Source of the DNA: Sphingomonas sp. PsM26 | GTDB taxonomy: Bacteria > Pseudomonadota > Alphaproteobacteria > Sphingomonadales > Sphingomonadaceae | NCBI GenBank assembly: GCA_030433805.1 | Contig: JARUXA010000005.1 | Coordinates: 62,001 to 126,000 of the forward strand | Reading direction: 5' to 3' | DNA: 64,000 bases | Shown: positions 1-8,597 of the stretch, in pieces | Layout: every line of letters begins with the position of its first letter | Numbering within the stretch: the first letter of the stretch is position 1 | Translations under genes and position numbers: made by a program | The notes under the pieces: model-generated | The model's database searches: none | What the model was told of the DNA's origin: nothing | Seen by the model: only the letters and a program-made list of their open reading frames with translations

Positions 1-953
1 ATAGCGGCGGCTTCCGCGACCGGCACTGGGGCGACCGGGGTCGCTTCTATACCGATGTGCTGCCCTTCTTCGCGCAGCATCTGCTCTTCGGTCCGCCCAC
101 CGAATTGCGTGATCGGGTGACGGTGGCACATGGCGCGCTGCGGCGGGCGGTGATCGCCAACGATCCGGACGCTCGCTCGCGGCTCTACCGCGCCGATGCG
201 TTGAGCGTGCCCGAATATCAACCGGTGCTGCATGGCACCCGCCAGATTGCCGCCTATCACCGCGCCATGCGCGAGCGGCGGCGGGTAATCGATTATGTGC
301 CGGTCGCGAGCGAAGTCTTCGACCTGGGTGACACATTGGTAGAGATTGGAACCTTCACGATCCGCTGGTCCGACCGCGCCGACGAGGAGCGAGGAAAATA
401 CGCCCATGTCTGGGGCGTCGAGCGCGACGGTAGCCTCAGGCTCAAGGCCGACACCTGGGGCTATTTCCGCCCTCTGGCCGATCCAGCGGGCTTCTTCACC
501 GCGATACCGGAGTCGTCGTCCTCGCCGATCCCGCCGGCCGCATCCGACCGGCCCCTGGGCGAATTTCTGCGGGCGCATAACGACCGTGACGCCGAGGCTG
601 TGCGGACCAAGGATGTCGAGGCGAAACTCGTGGATTACACCGACGACGCCATCTTCATGCCCTTCGCCGATACGCCCAAACGCGGCATGGGCGAGATCCG
701 CCCCTATCTGACCGCCTATACCGCAGCAGGGAGCGGCGCGACCTTCCGCGACGTGCGGGTGTGGACCCTGGCGTTCGAAAATCACGGTGGGTGGGTGATC
801 GAATATCCCAAATTCCGCGTCGATTGGACCGCGGGCGGCCAGTCGGGGATCGTCAAGGGCGGCGGCATCCGGCTGTGGCAGCGGCAGGCCGATGGCGCGC
901 TCAAGCTGCATCGCCAAATCGGAACACACGACTATGTCGTCCCGCCTCTCTGA
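1..953 (+). CDS. C-terminal part of a protein with two SnoaL/DUF4440-like domains
   Basis: The reading frame is open from base 3 and runs off the left edge, so the start is missing. The visible ~316 residues hold two successive NTF2/SnoaL-like modules, roughly residues 40-150 and 180-310 of the visible part. Each shows the pattern of a short helix, an acidic 'DA..R..Y' stretch, a 'G...I..Y' turn and a string of aromatic beta strands ending in 'KADTWGYF' or 'HRQIGTHDYV'. Such cone-shaped folds serve as small-molecule isomerases, hydrolases or ligand binders. The residues before them (GGFRDRHWGDRGRFYTD) do not belong to that fold and suggest an upstream domain outside the window. No catalytic assignment is possible. 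It precedes the receptor gene by about 260 bases on the same strand. Confidence 0.55.
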   Translation, partial: SGGFRDRHWGDRGRFYTDVLPFFAQHLLFGPPTELRDRVTVAHGALRRAVIANDPDARSRLYRADALSVPEYQPVLHGTRQIAAYHRAMRERRRVIDYVPVASEVFDLGDTLVEIGTFTIRWSDRADEERGKYAHVWGVERDGSLRLKADTWGYFRPLADPAGFFTAIPESSSSPIPPAASDRPLGEFLRAHNDRDAEAVRTKDVEAKLVDYTDDAIFMPFADTPKRGMGEIRPYLTAYTAAGSGATFRDVRVWTLAFENHGGWVIEYPKFRVDWTAGGQSGIVKGGGIRLWQRQADGALKLHRQIGTHDYVVPPL

Positions 954-1152
954 GCTGGCGCGCCAGTCTGCTCGTCCGCCGTTGGGCAGTGCGGCATTGC
1001 GTCTTGAACGACCGACTACGAGTTCAAGCATCAAGGCTCGTATCCGAGTCTCTGAATGCGATGCGATCAGCTCGCATATAGCTAAGGCGATAAAAATCTT
1101 TCAGACAGGTAATTATTAATCTATTATTTCCTCATGTTTACTTCGTCAGAAT

Positions 1153-1166
1153 ATAGCGTACGCTAT
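1153..1166. promoter_or_regulatory. 14-bp perfect palindrome upstream of the TonB receptor gene
   Basis: ATAGCGTACGCTAT is a perfect palindrome centred 54 bases before the receptor ATG, inside an AT-rich stretch (about 1080-1160) that is otherwise gene-free. Its place and symmetry fit an operator for a dimeric repressor. The TetR-type gene at the end of the downstream operon is the obvious candidate, but that link is inference. Confidence 0.4.
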
Positions 1167-1213
1167 GGTTCGTAATAGAGTTGCGTATCGATACCATGTT
1201 GGGGAGCATGAGT

Positions 1214-3640
1214 ATGAAGCAATACGCGACGCTTTGCGCTGGGCTGGCAATGGTTTGCGTCCATCCGGCTGCGGCACAGACAGTAGTCGATCCCGCAGCG
1301 CCGCGCGGGCAAACCGCTGCCGACCCGGCATCCGACGCTCGGTCCGACAGTGAAAGGCTGCCGGATATCGTCGTCACCGCGCAGCGCCGCGAGCAATCGC
1401 TGCAGAAGGTGCCGATCAGCGTTACCGCCTTCACCGCGGACAATATCGCCGCGTTGACCGCAGAATCGATCGGCGACCTCGACACCTTCACGCCTGGTCT
1501 CACAATCAACGATACGTCGGTCACGCAGCCCAGCTTCACGGTGCGCGGCGTGGCGACCGACGATTTCGGGATCGGCACCGATCCCTCGGTCGGTATCTTC
1601 ATCGACGGCATTTATTCGGGGCGATCGGGGTCGTCGCTGATATTCTTCAACGACGTCGCCCGGGTCGAAGTCCTGAAAGGGCCGCAAGGCACGTTGTTCG
1701 GTCGCAACACCTCGGCCGGGGCGATCTCGATCATCACCAACAAGCCGAACGATACGCGGTCGCTGAGCGGCACGGTGCAAATCGGCAACTTCAAGAAAAT
1801 CCGCGGCGATGCGACGCTCAATCTGCCGCTCACCGATACGCTCTTCCTGCGCCTGAACGGCGTCGCCAATGACCGCGAAGGCTATCTCAGGGACGCACTG
1901 ACCGGTCGGCGGCGCGAGCGCGAGAACAACGCATCGGGGCGTGCCGCCTTACGCTGGGCGCCGAGCGACGCCACCGACTTCGTGCTCGCTTACGATCATG
2001 ATGACACCGCCAAGGACGGCCCGTTCGCGATCGGCATCAGCGACAGCGCGCTCAGCACCGATCCGCACGGGCCGTATACGAATGACGTGATCGACGACAA
2101 GGAAACGCGTCTGCTCAACGCGGTTTCGTTCACCGCGACGCATCGCACCGGTCCGCTGACCTTGACCAGCATCAGTTCGTTCAAGCATTTCGAAACGCAC
2201 AATCGCGAGGATGAGGACGGCACCGCCGACCCGACACGCTATTTCGACACGGAGAATATCGAGAAGAACAGCAGCCTGTACCAGGAGCTGCGCGTCGACT
2301 TCGACAATGATCGGCTGAGCGCGATCGTCGGCGGGAGCTATTTTCACGAGCGCGGGCGGCAGACCAGTGCGGCGACCTTGCTGAGCGATTCGGTCGATCG
2401 CCTGCTCGACCAGGTGGCCGGTTTTCCGGTCTTCACGATCCTCGACACCTTCGGCGGCTTGCCGGTGTTCGGCCAGCCCTTCCGGGAGGACATGGACAAC
2501 CGCGCCGCAAACGATTCCTTGGCGGCGTTCGCGGATGCGACCTACAAGGTCACAGATCGACTGAGCCTGACCGCGGGCATCCGTTACACCCGCGATCTGA
2601 AGAAGTTTACCTGGACCAACGGCGGGTTCGACGCATCCGGTTTGGAGACGCTGACCGCGCCGGGCGCACTGTACAATGCCATCACCGATGCAGTCCTGGG
2701 CATATCGCCCTTTCCCGACGCTGCATCGATCAGCGCGGCTGACTTCTTCCGCGCGACGGTCGGCGCGAGCGGCTTGATCTTCGATGTCGGCGCACTGGAA
2801 GGGGTGCCCTTCACGCGGCGCGAGAGCTTCAACGACGTGTCGCCGCGCTTCGTCGGGCAATACGACCTCAACGCCGACCTTCACCTCTATGCGTCGGCAT
2901 CGCACGGCTACAAGGCCGGGGGTTACAATTCGACCGAGATCAACTCGTTCTTCGCCCCCGAACGGGTGTGGAATTTCGAGGGCGGTTTTAAGTCCGAGCT
3001 CTTCGATCGGCGAGTCCGGTTCAACCTTTCGGGCTATTATTTCAAATACCGCAACCGCCAGTCGATCAGCCTAGAAAACGCCGGCGGCGCGCTGCCGCAA
3101 TATATCACACGATCTGGGGATTCGCAGGCATATGGTGCCGATCTCGAGACCCAGTTCGTCGTCTCGCGCGATTGGACGGTCAGCTTTACCGCCGGTGCAA
3201 TTGGCTCCACGTGGGTCACGCGCGTCGAGCAAGGCGTGAATATTGCCCGGCAGCCGACGGGCGAGCCAAGCTTCCGCGGCATCGCCAGCGCGCATTACAA
3301 GCATGACTTCGGCGTCGGCAGCCTCTTCGCCGATGCGAGCTACAGCTACACTTCGAAACAGCGGATCAACGACGCGACGCGCGCGATCGACACGGCGATC
3401 GCGCCATTCGTCGATTTCTCCAAGCTCGGCGCGCTTCGCTCGGCGCGCGACATCATCAACGCGCGGGTCGGCTGGCGCTTGCCCGGCAACCATGTGACGA
3501 TTTCGGCTTATGCCGAGAACCTGCTCGACAAGAGATATTACCGCACGCTCAACACGATCTCGGCCGACATCTTTCAGACACCGTATGTCCGGGCGGAGCG
3601 GCCGGGTTTCTACGGTGTCGAATTGGGCTTTCGCTTTTGA
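1214..3640 (+). CDS. TonB-dependent outer-membrane receptor
   Basis: An 808-residue outer-membrane active transporter. It begins with a clear signal peptide (MKQYATLCAGLAMVC...AAAQ), followed by a plug domain with 'DIVVTAQRRE', 'VRGVATDDFG' and 'VEVLKGPQGTLFGRN', and a 22-strand-type barrel ending in the expected terminal aromatic (GVELGFRF). I chose ATG 1214 because GGGGAG at 1201-1206 sits 7 bases before it; the in-frame TTG at 1181 and ATGs at 1196 and 1208 lack such spacing. The plug is of the broad FyuA/'IroE-like' sphingomonad type, so the substrate cannot be read from sequence. It is followed after 10 bases by the beta-helix gene and probably heads that operon. The palindrome at 1153-1166 may control it. 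Confidence 0.9.
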   Translation: MKQYATLCAGLAMVCVHPAAAQTVVDPAAPRGQTAADPASDARSDSERLPDIVVTAQRREQSLQKVPISVTAFTADNIAALTAESIGDLDTFTPGLTINDTSVTQPSFTVRGVATDDFGIGTDPSVGIFIDGIYSGRSGSSLIFFNDVARVEVLKGPQGTLFGRNTSAGAISIITNKPNDTRSLSGTVQIGNFKKIRGDATLNLPLTDTLFLRLNGVANDREGYLRDALTGRRRERENNASGRAALRWAPSDATDFVLAYDHDDTAKDGPFAIGISDSALSTDPHGPYTNDVIDDKETRLLNAVSFTATHRTGPLTLTSISSFKHFETHNREDEDGTADPTRYFDTENIEKNSSLYQELRVDFDNDRLSAIVGGSYFHERGRQTSAATLLSDSVDRLLDQVAGFPVFTILDTFGGLPVFGQPFREDMDNRAANDSLAAFADATYKVTDRLSLTAGIRYTRDLKKFTWTNGGFDASGLETLTAPGALYNAITDAVLGISPFPDAASISAADFFRATVGASGLIFDVGALEGVPFTRRESFNDVSPRFVGQYDLNADLHLYASASHGYKAGGYNSTEINSFFAPERVWNFEGGFKSELFDRRVRFNLSGYYFKYRNRQSISLENAGGALPQYITRSGDSQAYGADLETQFVVSRDWTVSFTAGAIGSTWVTRVEQGVNIARQPTGEPSFRGIASAHYKHDFGVGSLFADASYSYTSKQRINDATRAIDTAIAPFVDFSKLGALRSARDIINARVGWRLPGNHVTISAYAENLLDKRYYRTLNTISADIFQTPYVRAERPGFYGVELGFRF

Positions 3641-3650
3641 GGAGAGAAAG

Positions 3651-4883
3651 ATGCACAGGAAACTCCTGGCGCTGGGGGGCACGGTAAGCCTGGCATTGCT
3701 CGCCGGTTGTGCCGGGCCCAGGACCGATGCGCAGGGCTTCGTGATCGACCCTGATTTCGAAAAGACGCTCCAAGGCAAGCTGATCGACGCGAAGCCCGGT
3801 GACGTGGTGACGATTCCAGCGGGCAAATATGCGCTGAGCCGCAGTCTCAGCCTCATCGCCAATGGCGTGACGGTAAAGGGCGCGGGGATGGATAAGACCA
3901 TCCTGTCCTTTGCCAAGGCGACATCGGGCGCCGAGGGGATGCTCGTCACTGGCGACGATTTCACGATCCAAGATCTGGCGTTCGAGGATAGCAAGGGCGA
4001 CGCGCTGAAGATCAACGGCACCAGGAATGCGGTGATGCGCCGCGTGCGCGCGTCGTGGAGCGGTGGCTCGAAGAGCCGCAACGGTGCCTATGGTCTTTAC
4101 CCGGTGCAAGTCACCAACGTGCTGATCGAGAATTCGGTGGTGAAGGGTGCGTCGGACGCCGGCATCTATGTCGGCCAGTCGAACAACATTATCGTCCGCA
4201 ACAACCGCGCCGAGGGCAATGTCGCGGGAATTGAAATCGAAAATTCGAGCCATGCCGACGTTTATGGCAACACCGCGACAGGCAATACCGGCGGTATTCT
4301 CGTGTTCAACATGCCCAACCTGCCGGTCCCGGGCAGCATGACGCGGGTCTATCGGAACACCGTCGTCGCCAACAATCACGCCAATTTCGGCGCGAAAGGG
4401 AGCGCGGTCAGCTCGGTCCCGCCGGGGTCGGGGGTGATTGTCAATTCGAACGACGAGGTCGAGATTTTCGACAACGACGTGAAGGACAACAAGACCGCCA
4501 ACGTCATCATCTCGAGCTACTTCTCGACCGGCTTCGACACCAAGAGCGGGATCGCGGCGGCCTATGATCCGTACCCGGAGAATATCTTCGTCACCGACAA
4601 CCGCTTCTCGGGCGGTGGTGACGATCCCGGCGGTCGCTTCGTCCCGATGAAGGCGCTTGCCGGTGGACGTTTGCCCGATGTGCTGTGGGACGGCTTCGTC
4701 AATCCCAAGCTGAAATCTTCCGGGATTTGCGTGCGCAACGGCACCGCGAAACTGCTGAACGTCGACGGGCCGGGCAAGTTCGCCAATGCGCGGATCGATC
4801 CCGCGGTCGATTGCGCGCCTGCCAGCCGGCTCCCCGAAATCGCGCTCCCGCCGGCGATGACGAAGGACAGTGGCAAGCCGTGA
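3651..4883 (+). CDS. Parallel beta-helix repeat lipoprotein (TIGR03805-like)
   Basis: A 410-residue secreted lipoprotein. The lipobox LLAGC lies at residues 16-20 after a short hydrophobic segment. The body is made of right-handed parallel beta-helix rungs: 'IPAGKYALSRSLSL', 'VTVKGAGMDKTIL', repeated N-N ladders such as 'NNIIVRNNRAEGNVAGIEIE' and 'HADVYGNTATGNTGGILVFN'. Such helices occur in pectate/alginate lyases and carbohydrate binders. This subgroup is known to occur in two-gene pairs with the diheme cytochrome family encoded next, and that is what is seen here. No lyase active site was identified. GGAGAG directly after the receptor stop serves the ATG at 3651. Function unknown; periplasmic or outer-membrane partner of the cytochrome is the best inference. 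Confidence 0.8.
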   Translation: MHRKLLALGGTVSLALLAGCAGPRTDAQGFVIDPDFEKTLQGKLIDAKPGDVVTIPAGKYALSRSLSLIANGVTVKGAGMDKTILSFAKATSGAEGMLVTGDDFTIQDLAFEDSKGDALKINGTRNAVMRRVRASWSGGSKSRNGAYGLYPVQVTNVLIENSVVKGASDAGIYVGQSNNIIVRNNRAEGNVAGIEIENSSHADVYGNTATGNTGGILVFNMPNLPVPGSMTRVYRNTVVANNHANFGAKGSAVSSVPPGSGVIVNSNDEVEIFDNDVKDNKTANVIISSYFSTGFDTKSGIAAAYDPYPENIFVTDNRFSGGGDDPGGRFVPMKALAGGRLPDVLWDGFVNPKLKSSGICVRNGTAKLLNVDGPGKFANARIDPAVDCAPASRLPEIALPPAMTKDSGKP

Positions 4884-4919
4884 CGCAGAGCGTGTTCGCG
4901 TATGCCGTTCCCCTTTGGC

Positions 4920-5025
4920 GCTTCCCCGGCGAAGGCCGGGGCCTAGTTGGAAAGGTTGATGAGGCCGGGCGCAACGCTGCCTTTCTAGCGTTCCGCGACT
5001 GGGCCCCGGCCTTCGCGCGGGAAGC
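4920..5025. repeat. Intergenic inverted repeat, REP-like (24-nt arms)
   Basis: Arms at 4920-4943 and 5002-5025 are reverse complements at 22 of 24 positions around the core GAAGGCCGGGGCC, separated by 58 bases. It fills the only sizeable gap (4884-5044) in an otherwise overlapping operon. GC-rich palindromic units of this look are scattered in sphingomonad genomes as REP-like elements. On RNA it would form a strong stem that could attenuate or stabilise the transcript between the lipoprotein and cytochrome genes. Confidence 0.6.
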
Positions 5026-5044
5026 GATTTGGAGAAGGGTCCCT

Positions 5045-6205
5045 GTGACTGTCTTCATCCTGCTCGCGGTGCTGCTGCTCGCCGGATGCGGTGGCGCGCC
5101 GCGCGGGGTGACGTTCCACCCCGACGAGAATCCGGCGAATCTTTCCGAATGGGGGCTGTTCACGCGCACTGCGGGACGGCTGGCACCGCACGACGGGATG
5201 GTCACGTACGAGCTCAACACACCGTTGTTCAGCGACTATGCGCAGAAGTGGCGGACGATCTGGATGCCCAAAGGTGTCCATGCCACATACGATCCGGAAA
5301 AATGGTTCGATTTTCCGGTCGGCACGATCGTCACCAAGACGTTTTACTATTCGACCCCGGTCGACGCAGCCGCACCGCAAACGAGTGGCGAAGTGCTCCG
5401 GGTCACGCCCGCCACCTATCAGACCGGGGTGTCGGGGCTGGGCCTCAGCCATGTCCGGCTGATCGAAACGCGGCTGCTGGTGAAGCGCGCCAGCGGCTGG
5501 GTCGCCTTGCCCTATGTCTGGAACGCCGATGGCAGCGATGCGACGCTCGAGCGTACCGGTGCCGACGTACCGCTGACCCTGGTCGACGGCGCGCATAGGG
5601 ATGCGTTCAGCTATACCGTGCCCAACCAGAACCAGTGCGCCGGCTGCCATGCCCAGGATTTCCGCACGCGCGCGATCAACCCGATCGGGCTCAAGGCGCG
5701 CCACCTCGACCGGACCTTTGCGGGCGAGGGTGGTGAGATCAACCAGCTCCGCCGGTTGGTGGCGCTGGGCTACCTCACCGGCGTGCCGGGCCAGGTGCCG
5801 CCCGGCAATGCAAAGTGGCAGGACGAGAAGGCCGGCACGATCGGGCAAGCCCGCGCCTATCTCGACATCAATTGCAGCCATTGCCACAACCGTGTCGGCG
5901 CGGCGCGGACTTCGGGCCTGTGGCTCGATGCGAAAACCGTCGACCCGCGGATGCTCGGCATGTGCAAGCCCCCGGTCGCCGCCGGGCGCGGCGCGGGGGA
6001 TCGTCCCTTCGATGTCGTGCCGGGGCAGCCCGATCGCTCGATCCTGACCTACCGGCTCGCCAGTACCGATCCGGGCGAGATGATGCCCGAACTCGGCCGG
6101 GATCTGGCACATGGCGAAGGACTTGCCCTCATCACACGCTACATCGCGACGATGAAGGGGGCGTGTGACGCGGTTGACGGGTCCAAGCGGGTTACGGCGC
6201 GATGA
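5045..6205 (+). CDS. Diheme c-type cytochrome lipoprotein (SO2930/HNE_0200 family)
   Basis: A 386-residue exported haem protein. Two CXXCH sites are visible: CAGCH at about residues 198-202 and CSHCH at 277-281. The N-terminus is a lipoprotein signal with LLAGC (Cys15). The GTG at 5045 is chosen because GGAGAAGGG (5031-5039) lies 5 bases upstream and it places the signal peptide at the very N-terminus; the open frame further upstream covers the inverted repeat and is not protein-like. Members of this family are typically paired with the beta-helix lipoprotein preceding it. The gene overlaps the following FAD oxidase by ATGA, so the cytochrome is a plausible electron acceptor for a periplasmic oxidation, although the oxidase shows no signal peptide. 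Physiological role unproven. Confidence 0.85.
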   Translation: MTVFILLAVLLLAGCGGAPRGVTFHPDENPANLSEWGLFTRTAGRLAPHDGMVTYELNTPLFSDYAQKWRTIWMPKGVHATYDPEKWFDFPVGTIVTKTFYYSTPVDAAAPQTSGEVLRVTPATYQTGVSGLGLSHVRLIETRLLVKRASGWVALPYVWNADGSDATLERTGADVPLTLVDGAHRDAFSYTVPNQNQCAGCHAQDFRTRAINPIGLKARHLDRTFAGEGGEINQLRRLVALGYLTGVPGQVPPGNAKWQDEKAGTIGQARAYLDINCSHCHNRVGAARTSGLWLDAKTVDPRMLGMCKPPVAAGRGAGDRPFDVVPGQPDRSILTYRLASTDPGEMMPELGRDLAHGEGLALITRYIATMKGACDAVDGSKRVTAR

Positions 6206-7455
6206 ACTGGTCGAATTGGTCGGGCAGTGTCCGCAGCGCCGCGCCGGTCTTGCGCCCGACCAGCGAAGCGGACCTCGGCAAGGCGATCCGCGCGGCGACG
6301 AGCGTGCGCGCGGTCGGAACGGGACATTCGTTCATGCCGCTGTGCGATTCCAGCGGTATCATCGTCAGCCTGGAGGATATGGCGGGCGCGATGACCGTCG
6401 CGCCCGACCGCCGCACCGCGCGCATCCCGGCGGGATGGAGCATCAAGCGGCTGACCGCGGCGTTGTTCGATCAGGGCCTCGCGCTCGCCAACCAGGGCGA
6501 CGTCAATCCGCAATCGCTTGCGGGCGCGATGGCGACGGGAACGCATGGCACCGGGCGCGATCTCGGCAGTTTGTCGACCTTCGCGCGGGGTTTCCGGCTC
6601 ATCGGGGCGGATGGCGAGGCGGTCTGGTGCGATCCCGCGACCAATCCCGATCTGTTCGAAGCGCAGCGCCTGTCGCTGGGGATGTTCGGCATCGCGACCG
6701 AAATCGTCGTGGACGTGGTGCCGGCCTTTCATCTGTCCGAACGGATCGAGAAGAAGCCGTGGGGGGAAATCCGCGAACGCTATGACGCGCTGGTGACGCA
6801 GCAGCGCCACGTCGAATTCTGGTTTTTCCCGCACGCCGACAGCGTGATCCTGAAGACGCTCGAACTGACCGACCCGTGCGACCCGCCCAAATCGACCAGC
6901 GATGTGGACGAGGCCACGTTCCGCCGCGTGCTCAATCTGGGGGCGTGGGTGCCGCCGCTGATCCCGACGCTCCAGCGGCTGATGATGAAGACCAATATGG
7001 ACGGCCACCGGCGCGGGCCGGCTCACGCGATCTTCCCATCGGATCGCACGATTCCGTTCGAGGAGATGGAATATGAAATGCCCCGCGCGGTTGGGCTGGA
7101 GGTGCTGGAGGAGGTGGTCGGCTGGATTCGCCGCAAGCGATTGCCCGTGTCGTTCCCGTTCGAATTCCGTGTCGTGGCAGCCGACGATATCTGGATGAGC
7201 CCGATGAATGCTGGCCCGGTCGCGGCGATTTCGATGCACCAATATGCCAGGATGCCATGGCGCTCACTGTTCTCCGATGCCGAGGCGATCTTTCGTGGAG
7301 GCGGCGGTCGGCCGCATTGGGCCAAGCGCCACACGCTCGCGCGCGCGGATGTCGACGCGCTCTACCCGATGGCGGAGCGCTACCGCGCCGTGCGCCGCGC
7401 CGCCGATCCGTCGGGCAAGTTCCTCAACCCCCATTTGGCGGAGCTGTTTTCCTGA
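6202..7455 (+). CDS. FAD-linked oxidase, D-arabinono-1,4-lactone oxidase / alditol oxidase family
   Basis: A 417-residue flavoprotein of the PCMH (vanillyl-alcohol-oxidase) superfamily. The N-terminal FAD domain has the GTGHSF motif at residues 39-44; the His at 42 is where this family attaches FAD covalently. 'NQGDVNPQSLAGAMATGTHG' is the second FAD contact region. The C-terminal ALO domain ends with the diagnostic 'RPHWAKRHT' (His at about 372). Family members oxidise aldonolactones or polyols at C1/C2. The ATG at 6202 overlaps the cytochrome stop (ATGA), and its own stop overlaps the next start, so the three are translationally coupled. No signal peptide is seen, which suggests a cytoplasmic enzyme. 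The exact substrate cannot be told. Confidence 0.85.
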   Translation: MNWSNWSGSVRSAAPVLRPTSEADLGKAIRAATSVRAVGTGHSFMPLCDSSGIIVSLEDMAGAMTVAPDRRTARIPAGWSIKRLTAALFDQGLALANQGDVNPQSLAGAMATGTHGTGRDLGSLSTFARGFRLIGADGEAVWCDPATNPDLFEAQRLSLGMFGIATEIVVDVVPAFHLSERIEKKPWGEIRERYDALVTQQRHVEFWFFPHADSVILKTLELTDPCDPPKSTSDVDEATFRRVLNLGAWVPPLIPTLQRLMMKTNMDGHRRGPAHAIFPSDRTIPFEEMEYEMPRAVGLEVLEEVVGWIRRKRLPVSFPFEFRVVAADDIWMSPMNAGPVAAISMHQYARMPWRSLFSDAEAIFRGGGGRPHWAKRHTLARADVDALYPMAERYRAVRRAADPSGKFLNPHLAELFS

Positions 7456-8597
7456 TGGATGACCTCAAGCTGCATCAGCATCTGATCGGCCAGCAAGGGT
7501 CGCGCGGCGCGCTCAACACGCCGGTGCTGGTGCTCGACCGCGATCAGCTCGATGCCAATATCGCGGCGATGCAAGCATTGGCGACCGCGCACGGCGTCGC
7601 GCTCAGGCCGCACGGCAAGACGCACAAGAGCATCGATATCGCGCGACGCCAGATCGCGCGCGGCGCAGTCGGCCTGTGCTGTGCCAAGATCGGCGAGGCG
7701 GAGGTGTTCGCCGATAGCGGCATCGACGGGTTGCTGATTACCTCGCCGGTCGCGGCACCAGCGGCGATCGTGCGGCTGGCGGCGCTGGCCGGGCGCAGCG
7801 CGGGGCTGATGGTGGCGGTCGATGATCCCGGCGTGGTCGCGCGGACCCAGCAAGCGCTGGCCGAAGCAGGCACGACGCTCGACGTGGTGATCGACGTCGA
7901 TCCCGGCATTCGGCGCACCGGCGTCGCGTCGCCCGAGGCAGCGGTCGCGCTCGCCGAGACGATTGCCGGGTGCGACAACATCACGCTCCGCGGCGTGCAA
8001 TATTATTGCGGGATGCAGCAGCATATCGAAGACTATGCCGCGCGTCGCACCGCGATCGTCGAGCGCACCGCCTATCTGTCGAGCGTCATCGCTGCGCTGA
8101 CCGATACCGGCTACCCACCCGAAATCGTGACGGGCTCCGGCACCGGTACGCACCGCATAGACCTCGACCTTGGTGTCTTTACCGAGCTTCAGGTCGGGTC
8201 CTACGTCTTCATGGACAAGCAATATCTCGATTGCGACTTGATCGGAGACGGTACGACTCCGTTTGCACCGTCGCTCGCCGTCGATGCGCGCGTGGTCAGC
8301 GCCAATCACGATGCGCTGGTGACGATCGACGCCGGCTTCAAATCGCTGTCGACCGACGGCGGCGCGGCGCATGTCCGCAGCGGCGCAGCGACGGACGCGA
8401 TGTTCGTGTTCATGGGCGACGAACACGCCGCGCTGATCGCGCCGGGGATCGGCAAGGCGCTGCGTCCCGGCGATGCGGTAAGCCTGACCGTGCCGCATTG
8501 CGACCCGACGGTGAACCTCTACGACCATTACCATGTCGTGCAGGGCGGAACGCTGGTCGAGATCTGGCCGGTCAGCGCGCGCGGGCGCGCACGGTGA
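7455..8597 (+). CDS. DSD1-family PLP enzyme (D-threonine aldolase / D-serine dehydratase-like)
   Basis: A 380-residue fold-type III PLP enzyme. The alanine-racemase-like barrel carries RPHGKTHK, with the probable PLP lysine at residue 55. 'GSGTGTHRID' is the PLP-phosphate loop, and the C-terminal beta domain has HCDPTVNLYDHY, where His348 and Asp350 match the metal-binding pair used by D-threonine aldolase and D-serine dehydratase. Such enzymes cleave or dehydrate D-3-hydroxy amino acids, including D-threonine, D-serine and 3-hydroxyaspartate. The ATG at 7455 shares one base with the preceding stop (TGATG). Its coupling to a lactone-oxidase-like gene suggests a small catabolic module for an unidentified hydroxylated compound. 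Confidence 0.85.
   Translation: MDDLKLHQHLIGQQGSRGALNTPVLVLDRDQLDANIAAMQALATAHGVALRPHGKTHKSIDIARRQIARGAVGLCCAKIGEAEVFADSGIDGLLITSPVAAPAAIVRLAALAGRSAGLMVAVDDPGVVARTQQALAEAGTTLDVVIDVDPGIRRTGVASPEAAVALAETIAGCDNITLRGVQYYCGMQQHIEDYAARRTAIVERTAYLSSVIAALTDTGYPPEIVTGSGTGTHRIDLDLGVFTELQVGSYVFMDKQYLDCDLIGDGTTPFAPSLAVDARVVSANHDALVTIDAGFKSLSTDGGAAHVRSGAATDAMFVFMGDEHAALIAPGIGKALRPGDAVSLTVPHCDPTVNLYDHYHVVQGGTLVEIWPVSARGRAR

Noticed and set aside
1949..2905. 318-codon minus-strand frame inside the first TonB receptor
   Set aside because: No likeness to any protein and wholly within the receptor barrel coding region.
4985..6112. 375-codon minus-strand frame opposite the diheme cytochrome
   Set aside because: The plus strand carries two CXXCH sites, a lipobox and coupled starts; the reverse frame has nothing.
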